From positions 1 through 18,432 of the forward strand of contig CANCEQ010000040.1 in NCBI GenBank assembly GCA_947375085.1: a DNA stretch of 18,432 nucleotides, in the 5' to 3' direction. This document shows positions 15,675-18,432 of the stretch, piece by piece. Within the stretch, counting starts at the first letter, position 1. Every line of letters begins with the position of its first letter. Under the pieces are notes generated by a model. The model was not told the DNA's origin, ran no database searches, and saw only the letters and a list, made by a program, of their open reading frames with translations. Origin of the DNA: Flavobacteriales bacterium. Lineage in GTDB: Bacteria; Bacteroidota; Bacteroidia; Flavobacteriales; Crocinitomicaceae. Both the position numbers and the translations under genes were made by a program.

Positions 15675-15734
15675 ATGAAAAATAGTTCAAACATAATTAA
15701 CGTCATTTCTGTCATTATTATTAATCTCGATTAA
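15675..15734 (+). CDS. Branched-chain amino acid leader peptide (attenuation peptide)
   Basis: A 19-codon frame, ATG at 15675 to TAA at 15732-15734, encodes MKNSSNIINVISVIIINLD. Nine of the 19 residues are Ile (6), Val (2) or Leu (1), exactly the end products of the pathway encoded downstream, with three consecutive Ile codons just before the stop. Both Val codons are GTC and the Leu codon is CTC, which are uncommon in the AT-rich genes around it. Its stop codon overlaps the 5' arm of the antiterminator. The position, composition and RNA structures match ribosome-mediated attenuators such as E. coli ilvL, although the peptide itself is unlike ilvL in sequence. It was identified by reading the leader directly. 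Confidence 0.85.
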   Translation: MKNSSNIINVISVIIINLD

Positions 15735-15797
15735 TGAGAAAGTAACTATTTTATAAATATTAAGTAGCCTTTCTCATTTGAGAAGGGCTTTTTTTTT
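15718..15797 (+). promoter_or_regulatory. Transcription attenuator with alternative hairpins upstream of ilvE
   Basis: Three competing structures can be read. Hairpin 1:2 pairs 15718-15725 with 15730-15737 (loop CTCG) and covers the end of the leader peptide. Antiterminator 2:3 pairs AATGAGAAAG (15733-15742) with CTTTCTCATT (15769-15778), a perfect 10-bp stem. Terminator 3:4 pairs GCCTTTCTC (15767-15775) with GAGAAGGGC (15780-15788). Arms 2 and 3 are shared, so the structures exclude each other. A ribosome stalled on Ile/Val codons would cover arm 1 and let 2:3 form, giving read-through; a ribosome at the stop codon would mask arm 2, and an untranslated leader would form 1:2, both allowing termination. 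Confidence 0.85.
15767..15797 (+). terminator. Intrinsic terminator of the ilv attenuator
   Basis: A 9-bp stem (15767-15775 with 15780-15788, one T-G wobble, loop ATTT) is followed by nine T residues (15789-15797). It is the strongest intrinsic terminator in the window and lies 79 nt before the ilvE ATG, with no consensus promoter in between. Expression of ilvE and ilvD should therefore depend on read-through. Confidence 0.9.
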
Positions 15798-15876
15798 ATA
15801 ATTCAGTAAATTTTAGGTGATTAATTAAAACCTTTTTGCAAAAATATAGTAACTACAAATATTAAAAATAAAGAAT

Positions 15877-16764
15877 ATGTATTATAATGAATCAACAATC
15901 GTTTTCCTTGATGGAGAATTTTTAAAAGCGTCTGATGTAAAAACAGGACTTTACAGTCAAACCTTGCATTATGGTAATGGTGTTTTTGAAGGAATTCGTT
16001 CTTATAATACTCCTGATGGAGTGCGTATTTTTAAAGCGAAAGAACATTTCGACCGTTTACATGCATCAGCTGAAAAAATGCATATTAAATTGGACTTAAC
16101 TTCAGAAGAGTTAGAACATGCTGCTTATAAAGTATTAGAAAAAAATAATTTAACGGATGCATACATTCGTCCTCTAGTTTATCTAGGAGAAAATATGTCT
16201 CTTACACCAACAGACGTTGTTCATGTTGCAATTGTTGCTTGGAAATGGGGTAATTTATTCGGAGATGAAATGTTGAATGTAATGCTTTCATCTTATCAAA
16301 GACCAAATCCAAAATCATGTCATGTAGAAGCAAAAGTAGTAGGGCATTATACAAATAGTATTTTAGCAACTACTGAAGCAAAACAAAAAGGTTTTGACGA
16401 AGCACTTTTAACTGATATGAATGGATTTATTGCTGAAGGTCCAGGTGCTAATTTCTTTATGGAGAAAGATGGTAAATTCATTACTTGTCCTTTAGGAAAT
16501 ATATTAGCAGGAATCACGAGAGCAACTGTTTTTGAATTAGCGAAAGAATTAAACTTTGAGGTGGAAGAAAGATTCTTTACTCCAGAAGAAATTTATACTG
16601 CTGATGCAGCATTTTTCTGTGGAACAGCAGCTGAAGTTGCAGGAATTAAAAAATTCAACGATTATGAATTTCCATTAGCTTGGGAAGATTCAAATAGCCA
16701 ATTAATTCAACGTGCTTACCAACGTCGTGTTGCAAGTAACGAGTATGTAAATTTATATATATAA
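15877..16764 (+). CDS. ilvE: Branched-chain amino acid aminotransferase
   Basis: 295 residues, the usual length for class IV aminotransferases of the BCAT family. It transfers the amino group between glutamate and the 2-oxo acids of Ile, Leu and Val, with pyridoxal phosphate (PLP), in the cytoplasm. Visible motifs are [13 protein letters not shown] (31-43), [10 protein letters not shown] (96-105), the PLP-binding lysine region [11 protein letters not shown] (Lys153), the signature [13 protein letters not shown] (Glu187 contacts the cofactor), and [18 protein letters not shown]. The C-terminal [12 protein letters not shown] matches the conserved GTAAE loop of IlvE. D-amino acid transaminase and aminodeoxychorismate lyase share the fold, but the operon with ilvD and the Ile/Val/Leu leader settles the role. 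It is controlled by the upstream attenuator and is followed by ilvD after 10 nt. Confidence 0.96.
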   Translation: MYYNESTIVFLDGEFLKASDVKTGLYSQTLHYGNGVFEGIRSYNTPDGVRIFKAKEHFDRLHASAEKMHIKLDLTSEELEHAAYKVLEKNNLTDAYIRPLVYLGENMSLTPTDVVHVAIVAWKWGNLFGDEMLNVMLSSYQRPNPKSCHVEAKVVGHYTNSILATTEAKQKGFDEALLTDMNGFIAEGPGANFFMEKDGKFITCPLGNILAGITRATVFELAKELNFEVEERFFTPEEIYTADAAFFCGTAAEVAGIKKFNDYEFPLAWEDSNSQLIQRAYQRRVASNEYVNLYI

Positions 16765-16774
16765 ACTTTTTCTG

Positions 16775-18432
16775 ATGGTATTAAATAAATACAGTAGAAC
16801 AATTACGCAAAACGAAACGCAACCTGCTGGTCAAGCGATGTTATATGGTATCGGGTTGACTGATGATGATATGCAAAAAGCACAAGTTGGTATTGCTAGT
16901 GCTGGTTATGAAGGGAATACGTGTAACATGCACTTAAACGACCTTTCAAAAGATATTAAAAAATCAGTGCAAGATGCTGACTTAGTTGGTTTGATTTTTA
17001 ATACAATAGGGGTAAGTGATGGATTGTCTAATGGTACTGACGGAATGCGTTATTCATTAGTTTCTCGTGACATCATTGCTGATTCAATTGAAACAGTTTG
17101 TGGCGCACAATACTATGATGGTTTAATTGCTGTTATGGGGTGTGATAAAAATATGCCAGGATCTATTATTGCAATGGGAAGATTGAATCGTCCTGCAATT
17201 ATGGTATATGGAGGAACAATCGCTCACGGAGAATGGAAAGGAGAAAAATTAAATATCGTTTCTGCTTTTGAGGCGCTTGGTAAAAAAATGAACGATAAAA
17301 TCACTCCTGAAGATTTTAAAGGAATTATTAAAAATGCTTGTCCTGGTGCTGGTGCTTGTGGTGGAATGTATACTGCAAACACAATGGCTTCTGCAATTGA
17401 AGCGTTGGGAATGAGTTTGCCTTATAGTTCTTCAAATCCAGCATTAAGTGCAGATAAAAAACACGAGTGCGATGCTGCTGGTAGAGCAATTCGTTTACTT
17501 TTAGAGAAAGACATCAAGCCTAGAGATATTATGACATTGAAAGCATTTGAGAATGCAATTCGAATTGTTATCGTTTTAGGTGGATCTACAAATGCAGTTT
17601 TACATTTAATTGCAATGGCGCATTCAGTAGGAATTAATTTGACTATTGATGATGTTCAAAAATTAAGTGACATAACTCCTGTTTTAGCAGATTTGAAACC
17701 TTCAGGTAAATCATTGATGGAAGACTTACACAATGTCGGTGGTACTCCTGCAGTGATGAAATATATGTTAGAGAATGGTATGTTGCACGGAGATTGTTTA
17801 ACTGTAACAGGAAAAACAATTGCTGAAAATTTAGCTGAATTACCTTCTTTTCAACTAGGTCAAGAAATCTTTTTACCAATCGAAAAAGCAATCAAGCCAA
17901 CAGGACATCTTCAAGTTTTATATGGAAATTTAGCACCTCAGGGTTCTGTAGCTAAAATCAGTGGTCACGAAGGAGAATTCTTTGAAGGTCCTGCTGTAGT
18001 TTTTGAAGATGAGTTTACGGTAATTGATGGTTTAAATGATGGTAGAATCAAAGCAGGTTCTGTTGTTGTAATTAGAATGTGTGGACCAAAAGGTGGGCCA
18101 GGAATGCCAGAAATGTTAAAACCAACTTCAGCTATTATGGGAGCTGGTTTAGGAAATAGTGTTGCATTAATTACAGACGGACGTTTCTCTGGAGGAACAC
18201 ACGGATTTGTAGTTGGACATATAACACCAGAATCTATTGATGGTGGAACTATTGCGCTTGTTCAAGATGGGGATATTATTGCAATTGATGCGGTGAATAA
18301 CACATTGACACTGAAAGTAAGCGAAGAAGAATTAGCTGAAAGAAGAAAGAATTGGAAACAACCTGACTTAAAAGTTACACAAGGTGTTTTGTATAAATAT
18401 GCAAAATGCGTTGCAAATGCTTCAGAAGGGTG
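16775..18432 (+). CDS. ilvD: Dihydroxy-acid dehydratase, 3' end beyond window
   Basis: The frame opens with ATG at 16775, 10 nt after the ilvE stop, and is open to the window edge (552 full codons). Only the last few residues are missing, since the family usually ends shortly after the ASEG reached here. IlvD dehydrates 2,3-dihydroxy-isovalerate and 2,3-dihydroxy-3-methylvalerate to the 2-oxo acids used by IlvE. Iron-sulfur cluster ligands are visible: Cys50 (GNTCN), Cys123 (MGCDKNMPG) and Cys195 ([14 protein letters not shown]), a set of three matching the [2Fe-2S] type. Asp82 in VSDG and Asp124-Lys125 fit the Mg2+ site. The C-terminal domain carries [12 protein letters not shown] and [13 protein letters not shown] with the catalytic serine loop. 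The remaining ilv genes (ilvB, ilvN, ilvC) probably lie to the right. Confidence 0.97.
   Translation, partial: MVLNKYSRTITQNETQPAGQAMLYGIGLTDDDMQKAQVGIASAGYEGNTCNMHLNDLSKDIKKSVQDADLVGLIFNTIGVSDGLSNGTDGMRYSLVSRDIIADSIETVCGAQYYDGLIAVMGCDKNMPGSIIAMGRLNRPAIMVYGGTIAHGEWKGEKLNIVSAFEALGKKMNDKITPEDFKGIIKNACPGAGACGGMYTANTMASAIEALGMSLPYSSSNPALSADKKHECDAAGRAIRLLLEKDIKPRDIMTLKAFENAIRIVIVLGGSTNAVLHLIAMAHSVGINLTIDDVQKLSDITPVLADLKPSGKSLMEDLHNVGGTPAVMKYMLENGMLHGDCLTVTGKTIAENLAELPSFQLGQEIFLPIEKAIKPTGHLQVLYGNLAPQGSVAKISGHEGEFFEGPAVVFEDEFTVIDGLNDGRIKAGSVVVIRMCGPKGGPGMPEMLKPTSAIMGAGLGNSVALITDGRFSGGTHGFVVGHITPESIDGGTIALVQDGDIIAIDAVNNTLTLKVSEEELAERRKNWKQPDLKVTQGVLYKYAKCVANASEG

Noticed and set aside
16775..18432. 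ilvD as truncated or pseudogene because no stop is present
   Set aside because: The frame is open and all cluster and active-site motifs are intact; it simply runs off the window edge.

Overview
The window is AT-rich DNA from a Bacteroidota bacterium, most likely a member of the Flavobacteriales. Evidence for this is two giant surface proteins carrying the gliding-motility/type IX secretion (T9SS type B, CHU_C-like) C-terminal sorting domain, promoter-like sequences of the flavobacterial TTG-N17-23-TAnnTTTG type, weak or absent Shine-Dalgarno sequences, and a Prx6-type peroxiredoxin. I cannot name the species from sequence alone.

Left edge (1-427): the C-terminus of a 1-Cys (Prx6-type) peroxiredoxin on the + strand, followed by a bidirectional hairpin terminator that meets a convergent minus-strand block.

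Minus-strand surface block (410-13124), in transcription order: a 2065-aa T9SS adhesin-like protein (CUB-like, reelin-like jelly-roll, 17 tandem 80-aa Ig-like repeats, PKD, sorting domain); a 1461-aa paralogue with the same architecture but only a short repeat array; a 103-aa secreted Arg/His/Asn/Glu-rich protein; a 236-aa periplasmic TPR protein; and a 305-aa putative outer-membrane protein. The last three genes are tightly packed (3-nt gap, then an ATGA overlap). A strong 17-bp hairpin separates the 1461-aa gene from this trio.

Divergent regulatory pair (13480-15393, + strand): a TPR protein with a C-terminal membrane anchor and no kinase domain, then a four-TM protein with a C-terminal LytTR DNA-binding domain and no receiver domain. 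It resembles a membrane signalling unit without phosphorelay parts and shares a 355-bp intergenic region with the giant adhesin gene.

Branched-chain amino acid operon (15604-18432, + strand): a good flavobacterial promoter, a 19-codon Ile/Val/Leu-rich leader peptide, and a complete set of mutually exclusive RNA hairpins (pause, antiterminator, terminator with 9 T), followed by ilvE and ilvD (ilvD runs off the right edge). This is a readable ribosome-mediated transcription attenuator and is the most interesting regulatory object in the window. The two other main items of interest are the 240-bp-periodic repeat array in the 2065-aa protein and the kinase-less TPR/LytTR pair.
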